64,000 bases of DNA from Magnolia sinica (GCF_029962835.1 NC_080586.1:71549001-71613000), one strand, 5' to 3'; positions 36,508-48,603 are shown, counted from the first letter of the stretch. Numbers and translations are program-made. Notes: generated from the sequence alone by a model not told the origin.

Positions 36508-37344
36508 TAATGGTTTGGAATTAATTGGGCCGTGGGTCATGAACTCGCTAACGTATCCGCTGACTCGAGAGGAAACGCAACAAGGACTTAGAATGGTAGG
36601 AACCATCCCAAGCCCTAAACCGGCAATCTTGGATGGAAAGCAAGACTTCCAAGGAGTTAGGATTAAGAAGCGAGGGAGAGTAATGACGGTAGGAAATGGG
36701 TCTGAGAGTCATATAGTACCTCAGCCGTTGATAGAAACAAGCCGGAACTAAAGATTGGACGGTTGAAACCATCGTTCTAGACTAAAGAACTAATATTGGG
36801 CCGAACTTGATAGTTCCGACCCAATTGGGGATAAAGGCTTAGGGGTGTACGAAAATTTATCGAAAATAGTGAAAATGTAGAAAAATTGGATTTTGGCCCA
36901 CTTCTATAGCATTTAAAAAGCCCTAACACCCTTTTTCTCTCCCTCCACTATCCTCCATTCTTCCAAACCTCAATACATCTCCCTCTCCAAACCATTTCTC
37001 CAAACCCATTCACAAATTCTCCCCACTCCATCACTCTTAAACCCCATTCACAAAACCCAACATCAAATCCCATTCTCAAGTCCATTCCCAAATCCATCCA
37101 CCAACATTCACTCCCAAACCATATCCCGAAGACCATTCTTAACAAACCCCTCTCAACCCATTTCTAAAATACATACCCCAAATCATTCCTAAACTCATTC
37201 TCATGTCCTCTTCAAAACCATCTCTAGAATCTTCCCTTCAACAATCCACCTACATTTCTCACAACCAATCCATCTTAGTTGAGAGAAGTGGCGTTCTTGG
37301 CAACCGTGGTCTCCCTCTTTTCTATTCCGGTGATTCTTTCACTC
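36508..37344 (+). other. Chromovirus 5' leader, G-poor before ORF1
   Basis: The first 100 bases match the leader of the 11.9 kb element. From about 36,920 to 37,220 the plus strand has very few G residues (aaccccattcacaaaaccc style), giving an unstructured, pyrimidine- and A-rich leader. The open frame at 36,515-36,751 has no recognised domain and I do not call it a gene. Confidence 0.6.
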
Positions 37345-39126
37345 ATGGGGAAGAAGAGACCGGTTCCCACCGAATCAAGATCGATTCGAGAAAGGCGTAG
37401 TAAGAAGGCGGCCAATCCAAAAGGGAAGTCAAGCTTGAAAGTTCGATCCAAGCGAAGAAATGACTCCCAAAGAGGGCTCACAACTCAAGCTTCCCCACCG
37501 CTTGTTGAGGATGTAGGAAATTTTCGCAAGCGCAACGTCGCCTTTGAAGCCTCCATGGAGGAGCATCTATTCGAAAGTTCCACTCTGCTCAATCGACTTA
37601 TGGAAAAGGAATGGGGTCTCATATTCTATGGAGGTTCCCAGGCCGATGAGGGACAAGCTAGGGCTTTCTACACCCGAATAAGAAACCTTAAATTCAAGCC
37701 ATTGGGCTTTGATCTTATAGTGGGTAGCAAGAGGTTCCACTTCGGGGTGGAGGATATTTCTGACGTACTCGGAGTGTCATTAGGGGAGGTACAGATTGAT
37801 GAGGAAATTTTGGATATGAGTCGAGCCCGCGACGAGCGGACTCACTTTTTATGTGGACAGGTTGCCCAATGGAGGCAAGAAGTCGGCATAAACACGCCCA
37901 CCTTGAACCCCGATTACTGAGTACTTCACCGCATTTGCACCCATAATGTGTACCCGAGGCTGAAGAGCCGCACCGGGTGTTCCTGTTATATGGTGAAGTT
38001 TTTATATCAAGTGGGACAGGGAGCAAATGTGTGCCTCCCCAGCGTAGGACTCCATCAGATCGTGAGGGCCACAAGGGCAACACGGAAGAATGTATGCCTT
38101 CCATTTAGTCGTTTAGTCTGTCAGTTAGCTCAGCAATACGGTGTGGACGGGTCGGATGGAAATCTTATACTGACGCAACTATTGGGCGATGATATGCTCA
38201 ATAATATGAGAATAGGCCCTAAGCAGCGACAAGCCTGCATTGAGCAGTTCAGGGATGCCGACGAAGAGGAAGAGGAAGGCGATGGAAGAGACACGAATCG
38301 AGTCTCACGGACCCGTTCACAGCTAGGCCTGCGAAGCAGGACTAAAGGACCGTCCTCATCCTTCGCCGGGAAGAGGCCGCGCCCAAATTCTCCTCCTAGA
38401 CTTGCAGTCACTTCGACCCCTTTCGCATGGCTTAACCGTATATGCGAGTACTACAAGAGGGTGGGCCACTCGAAGCCCTTCTGCTTTTCAAGAATGAGGG
38501 ACTATGGCTTCATGCCCCCTCAACATATCAACAGGCCCCCACAGCAAGCCATGCAGATTCCTCCACTGAGGGCTATAGGACCGGACCAGCAATTCCATTG
38601 CGCTCCTGCACCTCAAGTTAGGCCGCCACAACGGCCTATGCAACGACCGAACTTTCCACAGCAAGCACGAGTACATGCATTGATGGTAGAGGGCCAAGAT
38701 GCAGTCACCCCCACACCTACGGCCTTCGAAGTGACAGCCCACATACAAGGTACTCCCATATTTCTTTTGGTGGATATTGGATTCATTACTTCTCTCATAT
38801 CGCATGTAACCATCAAACATCTAGGGCTACTTCACACTCCTATCGTAGGGGTGAAAATCATTGCCGCTGCCAGGACCTTCTCAGAAGCGACAAAGATGTG
38901 TTGTGATTGTCCCATAGACTTGGGGGGCAAGGTGGTACTTGTGGACCTAATAGTGACCAAAATTTTTCATTACGACGTCATTCTGGGCATGGACTGGTTG
39001 ACTATGATGAAGGCGAAAATCGACTGTGACAATATATCTGTGAAAATATATGAGGATGACGGCACTTCCTTCACATTCCCAGTCAAGTCATCCATGAACA
39101 TAGAATTTTGTGTTATGCTTCATTAG
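37345..39126 (+). pseudogene. ORF1: plant transposon-protein-like domain, zinc knuckle, protease
   Basis: The start MGKKRP at 37,345 is chosen because the 11.9 kb element shares this start context. An in-frame TGA at 37,918 splits the frame. Residues about 60-260 (AFEASMEEHLFESSTLLNRL, EKEWGLIFYGG, FYTRIRN, FHFGVEDISDVLGVS, then YPRLKSRTGC) follow the pattern of the 'putative plant transposon protein' domain (Pfam PF20167, from memory). An acidic linker (DADEEEEEGDGRD), a knuckle-like CEYYKRVGHSKPFC (second Cys is Tyr) and a retropepsin follow (LLVDIGF where D-S/T-G is expected; later DVILGMDWL). No standard retrotransposon Gag capsid is seen. Protease and knuckle changes fit C-to-T and G-to-A decay. 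Domain identity is by pattern and needs a profile search. Confidence 0.7.
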
Positions 39127-40055
39127 AGGAGGGCTATGATGGACCCTCGTTAACATGCACTCCCGTGGTCCAAGATTTCGTCGATGTATTCAAAGCCATA
39201 CTCGGACTTCCTCCTCGACGTGAGATAGACTTCACGATTGATCTTACTTCAGGTGTCACAACCATTTTCTTGCCAACTTACCGCATGCCCCCATGTGAGA
39301 TGAAAGAGCTAAGGACTCAAATCGATAATTTGTTAAAATTAGGCTTCATCTAACCCAGCGTCTCACCGTGGGGAGCTCAGGTCCTATTTGTGAAGAAGGA
39401 CGGCTCATTGCGATTGTGTGTAGATTATAGGAGATTGAACCAAGTGACGGTTTAGAATAAATACCTGTTGCCTAGAATTGACGACTTGTTCGACTAGCTG
39501 AGGGGTGCTCAATATTTCTCAAAAATTGATCTACAAACAGGGTACCATCAGCGGCGAGTCAGTGATGAGGATATACAGAAAATGGCCTTTAGAACCTGCT
39601 TTGGCCATTATGAGTTCCTAATTATGCCGTTTGGACTCACGAATGCTCTAGCGGTATTCATGAATCTCATGAACAAATTCTTTAGGCCATTCTTATACAG
39701 ATTCGTCATCGTATTCATTGACGACATATTAGTATATTCCACAAGTCAAGAAGAGCATGAAGAACACTTGCGTGCGGTCCTCGAAACCCTTAATAAAAAT
39801 TGGTTGTTTGTGCAATTTAGGAAATGCGACTTCTGGAAGGAGGTCAAATTTTTGGGTCATGTGGTGTCCAAAGAAGGTATTTCCGTGGACCTCGCCAAGG
39901 TAGTAGCCTTACAAGATTGGAAGCAACCAAAGTCGGTTACAGAAGTTCAGAGTTTTCTCAGTCTGGCAAGCTACTACCGAAGGTTCATTAAGGAATTTTC
40001 AAAAATAGCCCTGCCGTTTTCCCAACTTACACGAAAGGACCTCAAGTTTGCCTGA
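39120..40055 (+). pseudogene. Chromovirus reverse transcriptase, stop-riddled
   Basis: The frame is offset from ORF1 at about 39,115. Motifs in order: [54 protein letters not shown] (catalytic Asp pair intact) and [11 protein letters not shown], then the thumb [11 protein letters not shown]. In-frame stops at 39,351, 39,453, 39,495 and 40,053 each lie one transition from CAA, CAG or TGG. No internal frameshift is seen, so decay was by substitution. Confidence 0.93.
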
Positions 40056-40520
40056 AATTTGAAGGCGGAGGCAGCCTTCCAAGAGTTGAAAGACAAACTG
40101 ACGTCAGCACTTGTACTCGTGTTACCTGAGTAAGGGGTCAAGTACACCATTTATACTGAGGCCTCTCGTGTAGGCTTAGGTTGCGTACTCATGTAGATGG
40201 ATAGGGCAATTGCTTACGTGTCCCGACAACTAAGGAAGCATGAGGAGAACTACCCTACCCATGATCTCGAACTCACGGCGGTAGTTTTTGCCTTGAAATT
40301 ATAAAGACACTATCTCTATGGTGAAGAGTTTGAGCTCTTCTGTGATTATAAGAGTCTCAAATACATCTTCACTCAGAAGGATCTGAACATGAGACAGCGT
40401 TGCTGGATGGAAACGTTGAAAGACTTCAAGTTTGAAGTCTCATATCATCCTGGCAAGGCGAATCTGGTGGCAGACGCCTTGAGTTGCAAGAGAACGCTTG
40501 AATTTACGGCCCCGTTGATG
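40056..40520 (+). pseudogene. Chromovirus RNase H, stop-riddled
   Basis: It continues the reverse transcriptase frame: YTEASRVGLGCVLM, then a [13 protein letters not shown] region, [20 protein letters not shown] and [15 protein letters not shown]. The first catalytic Asp appears as Glu (TEAS). Stops lie at 40,131, 40,194 and 40,302. Confidence 0.88.
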
Positions 40521-40920
40521 GTGAGAGAATGGAACATGATGGAGTTTGTGCGGGACTTCGACATGAAGCTAACCATTGAGGAACCGTACGAGGTCGTAGC
40601 CCACGTTCATGTCCAACCACTGATTATCAGTAAAATCATCGATGCATAGGAAGGCGATGAGGTATTGAAAAAGATGAAGGAAAGAGCGGGGAATGATGTG
40701 GAATCCGAGTGGAGAGTCTGTAATGATGGGGGATTGCGGTACCGAGGCCGCCTATGTGTCCCAAGTCTTCTGGGACTACGAGAAGAAGTTTTAAATGTCA
40801 CTCATAACTCCAAATTGGCGATGCATCTTGGTAGTACCAAGATGTATTGGGATCTGAGGCAAAATTATTGGTAGGACAACATGAAAAAGGAAATAACAGA
40901 GTACGTGACTCGATGCCTCA
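40521..40920 (+). pseudogene. Chromovirus integrase N-terminal part
   Basis: The zinc-binding segment is recognisable: VTHNSKLAMHLGSTKMYWDL then YVTRCL, with the HHCC finger cut by the Athila insertion after the first Cys. The sequence resumes at 52,824. Stops lie at 40,647 and 40,872. Confidence 0.87.
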
Positions 40921-43167
40921 TGTTCACTCCCCAAGTGCAGGGTTGTGATGTAGTAATAAACTCGGTAAGACCGAGGTCGAATCCACAGGGACTGATACCT
41001 GTACGTTATCTGAAACCAAGTAGAACTAGAACTAGACTAAGATGTGATCTAAACCAAATAGAATTTAGGAAATAATTTGTGAAATAATTATCTAAAACTT
41101 AAGTAGTTCAGGGAAGGGAAACTAGGGATTCAGAGGATCCACTTGTAGAGATCCGGGAGATCTTATGCTCGCATATGGGATTCAAATTGAACTTACTTGA
41201 TTTGGTTTTCAAGAGATGAGAGGTATATGAATTAGAATGGATTCCATCATCTAACCATGCCCAGGAGACAAAGCAAACAACAGGATTAAACTAATTACCA
41301 ACCAATCAACAATTTATGAAGATCAGAGAGGTACTGTCATCATACCATGCCCAGGAGACGATGGTGAACAACAGGGCTTCCTGACTTCATAAATATAAAA
41401 AGAGGAAAGAAATATTCAAAGCCATTGCAAATCCATTGTAATTTCTGTCAAAACAGACCATTAAAGACTAATAAAAATATTCCTTATAATAATCAACTTA
41501 AATCCAAGTTCAGTTCATGAAAAATAGGAAATAATGTCTCCCATCTCGCTACAAGCTTCTCCCCTTAGCCCTAGCTAAGGGGTTTAGCCAAACATGGGTA
41601 GGCTAATCTCCAATTAAGAGAAAGAAGAAAAACAAAAAGGAAGAAAAAAAAAAGAACCGTTCAGCCGCTGTTCCTCCACGTCTTCTGCTCCTTTTTTTTT
41701 TCTTTCACTTTTCTTCCTTTCTTCCTTTCCTTCCTTTCCTTCCTTGCCTTCCAGCCACGTCCAAAAATCCAGCAGCAGACCTCCTGTTCTTTCCCTGTTT
41801 CTCCTCTTTTTCCCTTTTTTTTTCTGGCAAAACCAAAACCAAAAGTCGAGTCCCTTGAATCCTCTCTCCTTCAGCCCAGATCGCCCCCTTCCTTCTCTCT
41901 ATTTTCTTGCTTATATAAGAATAGGAGAGTCGGTGCTGGGGCTGTCGAAACGTGTGTCAGACCTTTCGCAGCAAGGACTTGCGTATCTCTATCTAGCGCA
42001 GCGAAAAAGAAAAACGCAAGAGCATCTACGTTTGGTCTGAATTTGATCTGCTAACTGCCCAACTCTTTCGAAACTGGCTTCTTGGTTGGGGTCAGGACCT
42101 CCTTTTTATACTTTTGGATGGTCCAGATCATGCATCCGACCACCACCATGGACGCCCAATGGCCCACAACGGCCGGATTTCACGGACGCGTAACCGACGC
42201 AAGCAGCTGCGCTGTGATGCTCGGTGGGCCCCATATTACGGTCGACAGAGAAATCCACTCCGTCCATTAGCTGCCTAGTGGAATCTTGGCCTGGGAAATC
42301 AAGTTTTTGATCTGATATTGTTGCGACCCAAAGAATTAAATCAGCTGCATCTGCTTTGAGCGTTTTAAAACAATCTCCTTATGACCTCTGTAGTGGACAC
42401 ATACGTATGTATGGTTGCCCACGGTCAACGTGGATTTGACCTTTTCGATATCTTCTGCATGATGGACGGATTGGATCTTTCGTCTGGGTGATGAAAGTGG
42501 GCCGCTGATGGAGCAGCGGACGGACCGTGCGCGAAAGGAAAACAGAGCTTCCGTCTCTGTTTAGGAAACCGACTAGTGCGGTTTGTCTGGTGCAGTGCAC
42601 TGCAAGTGCACTTGCTGCAGTGTTCGTGCAGCACTCGTGTGGCCCCTCAATGATGGTTATGCAAAATCCAATCCGTCCATCCCCTTTATCATCTCATTTA
42701 AACAGTTGATACCAAAATTGAGGCATATCCAGATATTGTGCGGGCCCCAAATCAGAGTTTTATGGTTTTATCTATCCGTCGGGCCACTTCCACAATGATC
42801 CAATGGGTGAGATTTGACTTGTACGGTTAGTTTAAGGTCCTCAGGCCGTGTATGAAGTTTTGGACTGAACAGATGGTGGAAACCCTATAATCTTGCATTC
42901 TGGACACTTTTCAAGCCATTTGAGCTTCGATTCCTCGATTTCCGCGGACCCCTGGTGTATAATTTCGTCGCTCTTGGTCTTCTAGAGTCTGTCCCATGCT
43001 TTAGTGTCATCAGATCAGTAAATCCATGCTTTTTAGTGTCCTTTCCCAGTCCAAGCTCATGAAGACGCCCTGCATCACAAATTCAATTAAATTAGGCTAT
43101 TAAACGGTGTCATGCTTGTAAATCCATGCAATAAATGGGTCTGATATGCAATATTTGACCCTCAACA
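40921..43167 (-). repeat. Athila 3' LTR
   Basis: Compared with 50,571-52,818: one C/T difference at a T-run near 41,691, one base fewer in the T-run near 41,825, and G versus A near 42,361. It includes a nested palindrome cluster at 42,591-42,633 and a TATATAAG motif at about 41,911. Confidence 0.95.
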
Positions 43168-43180
43168 CAACCCCCAACCA
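43168..43180 (-). other. Athila polypurine tract
   Basis: On the minus strand GGTTGGGGGTTG directly precedes the LTR start TGTTGAGG. Confidence 0.8.
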
Positions 43181-43532
43181 GCATTTTGCTAGTCCCGAGC
43201 AAAGTATGCGAAGAATAAGTTGAGAATTACAGGAGAATTTCTATGAACTCGAGTGATTTTGGAAAACAATCCAGATATTTAGAATTCAACAATTCATGAA
43301 TGTTGGGCCTTACTCTCTCCTAGATTCAAACATGCGGTAAGCTTCATAACCAAATTCAAAGTATTAGTCCCTTAATTAGAAATAATCCTAAACATTGAGT
43401 TCCACAGATGTAAAGTGTAATCCCAACTTTCATCATTAATATTCAATTCTTTATTTCAGGATATCGTTGGTAATCAACAAGAGAATTCATAATAACCAAA
43501 GCTTGCCTCAAAGATCATCTTTTCATTCCTTC

Positions 43533-43567
<35 letters not shown>

Positions 43568-44461
43568 CTAATAACCAAGAAGGGGAATGAAGTCCACACT
43601 TATAGGGAGCAAACCTATAGTGAAGATTCTTTGCATAACCTTTTTCAACGGTATCTCTTCCTTTTAATTGATCTTGACGGGCAATTGTTCCAGTTGGTTC
43701 CTTCTATGCTTACTGATCACTAAATTAACCCTTCAGTTTCAAACTGAAATCTTAATGTGTAAGCAAGATGTGACATGTGAAATCATGACTCAATCAATGT
43801 TTACAACTTCTAATCATGGATTAAACTTAACCGCGAAATCTAACGAGCAACTGAATCCAAGAGCAGTAAATCATCAACATTCCATCTCTTGCAATTCTAA
43901 ATCAAAGATGGTCGTCCAATCACTTTGAATTCACCAGAAAGTCCAGAGAAAATTTAAAAATTTTCACAATTTTTGCTCAAGAAAGTACTGATTAGGTAAC
44001 CTAATCTCCCACCCCCAACTTAAAAGCTACATTGTCCTCAATGTAAAAGATATGAGTATGGAATGCGCATAGGACAACAAAAGTAAAGAAAAAGTGAAGG
44101 GAAGATAGTACCTGGATGATGAATCGTGAAAGACATTCCAAGAGATCGTGGCATGGAATCCAGTCAGCACAAAACTAACAAAAATAAAATCCTACCTATA
44201 CCACTTTCGCAGGTGCTCTCGATTGCATTTAGCGCATGCAACAAGCCTTTAAACCCCTAGGTTACCCCTAGTGGACGAGTTGTAGTCTCGTGAGGGTTTG
44301 CAGCAATGTTACCCACAAACATTGAACTAATGAATGAGAAAAGTGAAATGGAATGAAAATTTGGGTTGCGTCCTAGGAGCGCTAAGTTTAACGTCTTCAA
44401 CTAGACAAGAATGGACCATGAATTAATCAATCTTGATAACCTGGGTCCGCCAAATAGGAGA
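43181..44461 (-). other. Athila 3' untranslated region, no env-like ORF
   Basis: Many Athila elements carry a third ORF here. I find no long minus-strand frame with signal peptide or membrane segments. A T30 run on the plus strand (43,535-43,564; A30 in the element sense) is present. The plus-strand frame at 43,668-43,928 has no recognised domain. Confidence 0.65.
43535..43564. repeat. T30 homopolymer
   Basis: Thirty consecutive T on the plus strand inside the Athila 3' region. It corresponds to A30 in the element RNA. Confidence 0.95.
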
Positions 44462-45625
44462 TCAATCCTGATAAACAGGATCAGTCAGAGGCATGGACAT
44501 GTCCTCTGAATCAAATTTCTCGACAAATGGTTTCAATCGATGGCCATTGACTTTAAACTCCTTGCCATTGTCGGGATCTCTTATTTCAACGGCCCCATGA
44601 GGAAAAACAGTGACAACCGTGTAAGGGCCGGTCCAACGAGATCGAAGCTTACCCGGAAAGAGATGTAATCGAGAATTGTACAAAAGGACCTTCTGACCAG
44701 GCGTGAATGATTTCCGCAAAATGTGTTGATCATGAAATGCTTTCATCTTGTCCTTGTAAATTCTCGAATTATCGTATGCATCTTTCCGGATTTCTTCAAG
44801 TTCATTCAATTGAAGTTTGCGTAGCGAGCCAGCGTTGTCCAGATTGAAATTAAGATTTTTGATCGCCCAGTACGCTTTATGTTCCAACTCCACAGGCAAG
44901 TGACAAGCTTTCCCATAGACAAGTCTAAAGGGAGACATTCCAATAGGGGTTTTAAAGGCAGTACGGTATGCCCATAAGGCATCGGTCAATCGGATTGACC
45001 AATCCTTACGATCTGGGTTAACCGTTTTCTCCAAAATGTGTTTGATCTCCCTATTCGAAATCTCAGCTTGTCCACTTGTTTGTGGATGGTATGGGGTGCT
45101 CACCTTATGAGAGATACCGTATTTCTTCATTAAGCTCTCGAATGGTCTATTACAAAAGTGTGAGCCCCCATCACTAATGATGGCTCGAGGCGTTCCGAAT
45201 CGAGAAAGGATGTTTTCTTTTAGGAATTTAATGACCGTGCGATGGTCATTCTTTCGACACGGAATCGCTTCGACCCATTTAGTGACATAATCCACGGCGA
45301 GCAAAATATACAGATTTCCAAACGATTGGGGGAATGGTCCCATGAAATCGATGCCCCAGCAATCAAATGCTTCAATGATAAGAATGGGATTCAAAGGCAT
45401 CATATTTCGACGGGACAATGCTCCCAATTTCTGACAACGCTCACAAGCTTTGCAAAACTCATGAGTGTCCCTAAACATAGTGGGCCAGTAAAAGCCACAC
45501 TGCAGAATCTTGGCCGTGGTCTTTTTAGCAGAAAAGTGACCACCACAGGCCTCTGAGTGACAGAAGGAGATGACGCTCTGATGCTCATCGTCTGGTACAC
45601 ATCTCCTTAGAATTTGGTCCGGCAA
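44462..45625 (-). pseudogene. Athila integrase
   Basis: An uninterrupted 387-codon frame. The zinc finger reads [14 protein letters not shown] ... [11 protein letters not shown] (HHCC). The catalytic core has GIDFMGPFP (first Asp), [10 protein letters not shown] (second Asp) and [14 protein letters not shown] (Glu). The C-terminal region keeps the [17 protein letters not shown] and [14 protein letters not shown] segments typical of Athila. The domain itself looks whole, but it lies in a different frame from RNase H upstream (a break between 45,625 and 45,769), so it cannot be made as part of Pol. Confidence 0.95.
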
Positions 45626-45768
45626 TATTTAAATAAGTAAGGATCATCCGGAAAAGTTGCGCACCTCGGTGAAGAATTTCTTCTTATCTTGCGCCGTCCA
45701 CTGTGTAAACCCGTAGCAAGATAATTAGCAATATCAGAAACCAAGGTGAATGGGAGACTCAAAATTGT

Positions 45769-46266
45769 TCATCGGGAACATGTCATTGATATGAGTCGTC
45801 TCAAGGGACTCGAGGTATTAAGGCGAGAAAGGTGATCGGCCACTACGTTCTCTACTCCTTTTTTATCTTTAATTTCCAAATCGAATTCTTGGAGTAGAAG
45901 GATCCATCGTATCAAGCGGGGCTTAGAATCATTCTTAGAAAGAAGATACTTAAGTGCCGCATGATCTGTATATATAATGATCTTGGATCCGATCAGGTAG
46001 GACCTAAATTTGTCCAAGGCGAACACTACGGCTAAGAGTTCCTTTTCCGTAGTCGAGTAGTTCACTTGGGCAGGATTTAGAGTCCTACTTGTGTAATGAA
46101 TGACGTAGGGCTTCTTATCTTTTCTCTGGCCTAGGACCGCCCCAAGAGCATAATCAGAAGCGTCGCACATAAGCTCAAAAGGAAGGCTCCAGTCGGGTGG
46201 CTGCATGATAGGTGCAGTGGTTAACGTGCCCTTAAGCTTGGTGAAAGCTTCCTGGCATTGCTCAGT
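45769..46266 (-). pseudogene. Athila RNase H
   Basis: The frame to 46,206 shows [14 protein letters not shown] (Asp), [18 protein letters not shown] (Glu), [14 protein letters not shown] (Asp) and [11 protein letters not shown]. It is in phase with the reverse transcriptase but separated from it by a TAG at about 46,267, where relatives have Trp. It is disrupted after LNTSSP toward the integrase. Confidence 0.92.
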
Positions 46267-47088
46267 CTACTCGCACGGAGCATCCTTTTGAAGAAGATTA
46301 CATAAAGGACGAGAAAGAAGACTAAAGTCCTTTATGAATCGCCTGTAAAATCCTGCGTGTCCTAAGAAGGATCGCACGTCTCTGATGTTCTTGGGTGGAG
46401 GTAGGTTAGAGATAAGATCGATTTTTGCCTTATCTACCTCGATTCCTTTGGACGAGATGATATGCCCAAGGACAATTCCCTTCTGAACCATGAAATGGCA
46501 CTTCTCCCAATTAAGTACCAAGTTCTTTTCTTCACATCTTTTCAACACACATTTAAGACTTTCCAAGCACTTGCTGAAAGATGGACCGTAAACAGAGAAA
46601 TCGTCCATGAAGACCTCTAGATGTTGCCCTACCATATCAGAAAAGATACTAAGCATACATCGCTGAAAGGTGGCAGGTGCATTACATAGTCCGAATAGCA
46701 TCCTTCGATAGGCAAAGGTGCCGTAGGGACATGTAAATGTGGTCTTTTCCTGGTCTTCGGGGCTATCTCTATCTCGTTGTAGCCTGAATACCCATCAAGG
46801 AAAACAGTATTAGGAATGACCAGCTAACCTTTATAGGATCCGATCAATGAATGGTAAAGGAAAGTGGTCTTTCCTCGTGACGGTATTCAACTTCCTGTAG
46901 TCAATGCACATTCTCCAACCAGCAGTGACTCTAGTTGGCACGAGTTCATTATTAGCATTGGCTACGATGGTGAGTCCGGACTTCTTAGGGACCACTTGCG
47001 TTGGACTCACCCATTGACTATCGGATATAGGGTATATAATACCCACATCCAATAGTTTAAGAACCTCGGCCTTAACCACTTCCTTCAT
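46267..47088 (-). pseudogene. Athila reverse transcriptase, broken
   Basis: The upstream piece (46,831-47,088) has VKAEVLKLLDVGIIYPISDS and WRMCIDYRKLN. The downstream piece (46,267-46,701) has MLFGLCNAPATFQRCM, VFMDDFSVYG (catalytic Asp pair present) and the thumb FYRRFIKDFSLL. Between them (46,702-46,830) lie three stops and a shifted stretch, so the palm is interrupted. Confidence 0.93.
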
Positions 47089-47214
47089 GTTTGGATTTAG
47101 TCTACGTTGTGGTTTGGAGCGGTTTTTGCATTATCCTCAAGATATATGTGGTGAGTACAAATCGAGGGATCGATTCCTTGAGGTCCGCTATCGTCCATCC
47201 GGGCTCCTTTATGC

Positions 47215-48603
47215 TCAATGAGAGTAGATATAAGCATACTCTCCTGTTCTTTCTCCGGGGGCCGAGATCACCACCGGGTATGTCTCATCTTGACCCAAAT
47301 ATGCATATTTCAAATCGGAGGGCAAAGGTTTTAGGTCAAGCTTCCGTGCCTTGTTAGACGGGAGAGGCACTACATCGGTTTGTGGTAATTCTTCAAATTG
47401 TGGCCTCCATCGGTTAACTTCAAGTACCGTTGCAGTATCAAGCAAGGCACACGCCTCCCTAATCATGTCATCATCAAAATCATGGGAGTGGGCTAAGCAC
47501 GTCTCTAGAGGGTCGAAGGATAAGGTCAGAGGTGTCATATCTTCCACGAAAGAATCAATCATGTTAATATCGTGGAAATCGTCATCATCCTCTGAATTGC
47601 TGCCGTTATTAAAAAAAATGTTTGACTCCAATGTCAAATTTCCAAAAGACATAGTCATGATACCATTCCTGCAATTGATAATTGCATTTGACGTGGCAAG
47701 GAATGGGCGACCAAGAATGACGGAAATCTGAGTGCTCATGTTATTGATGGGTTCGGTGTCCAGGATGATAAAGTCTACAGGGTAGTAAAATCTATCAACT
47801 TGGACCAACACATCCTCAATTATCCCTCTTGGTACACGAACAGAGCGATCAGCAAGTTGTAGTGTGGTTAGGGTGGGTTTTAATTCACCCAAACCTAACT
47901 GTTTGTATACCGAGTAGGGAATCAAATTGACGCTCGCTCCTAAGTCAAGAAGTGCGTGATCAATTCGATGGTTCCCGATTACACATGATATGGTTGGGCT
48001 ACCGGGATCCTTAAATTTCTGCGGCACGTCTTGCTTCAGGATGGCACTCACTTTCTCAGTTAAGAAGATTTTCTTTTGAATAATTTTCCGTCGCTTGGTC
48101 GTGCATAAGTCTTTTAGGAATTTGGCATATGAAGGTATCTGTTTAACGACATCAAGCAGAGGAATGTTGACTTTCACCTGTTTCAACACCTCTAAGATAT
48201 CCTGAGAGTTAGAGAGAGGTTTTGGTGAAACCAACCGTTGGGGGAATGGAGCAACTGGCTTCTCTAGAAGTTCCGGTTCCACTTTTTGTGGGGCATCACT
48301 GGATCCATCATTGTTGTCCTCTTTTGGTTCTTGAGGCTTTTCGGGCCTAACCGGAAGAGTTTTATCAATGATCTTCCCACTCCTAAGAGTGGTGATGGAT
48401 TTAGCATGTCCCATCTGATTTGAAGAGCTGGGATCATTATTCTCGTATTGCGGTTTAGGATTGGGGAGAGGTTGTGCAGGAAGCATCCCCTTTTCTATAA
48501 CCGTCATACGAGAATCTATCTTTTGCATAAAATGAGTAGTTCCCCGCATTGCTTGAGCCGGCTCGTGTATGGGATTTTGAACCGGTTCCTCTTGAGGTTT
48601 CAC
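47215..48603 (-). pseudogene. Athila Gag C-terminus and protease
   Basis: A 462-codon frame. The N-terminal part is the proline- and charge-rich spacer after Gag (KPQEEPVQNP ... KSITTLRSGKIID, an Athila hallmark). The retropepsin follows: HALLDLGASVNLIPYSVYKQ, then ISVILGRPFLATSNAII. The Asp-Leu-Gly-Ala active site is the form usual in Athila. The C-terminal acidic stretch leads toward reverse transcriptase but stops at 47,215. Confidence 0.92.

Noticed and set aside
36515..36772. 78-residue frame after the chromovirus primer site as a separate leader gene
   Set aside because: The homologous leader in the 11.9 kb element does not keep the frame, and no domain is seen.
41744..42798. Plus-strand frames repeated at 51,394-52,449
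   Set aside because: They lie in the two LTRs of the Athila, antisense to its genes, and are duplicated only because the LTRs are.
43181..44461. An env-like third ORF of the Athila
   Set aside because: No long minus-strand frame, signal peptide or membrane segment is present in this interval.
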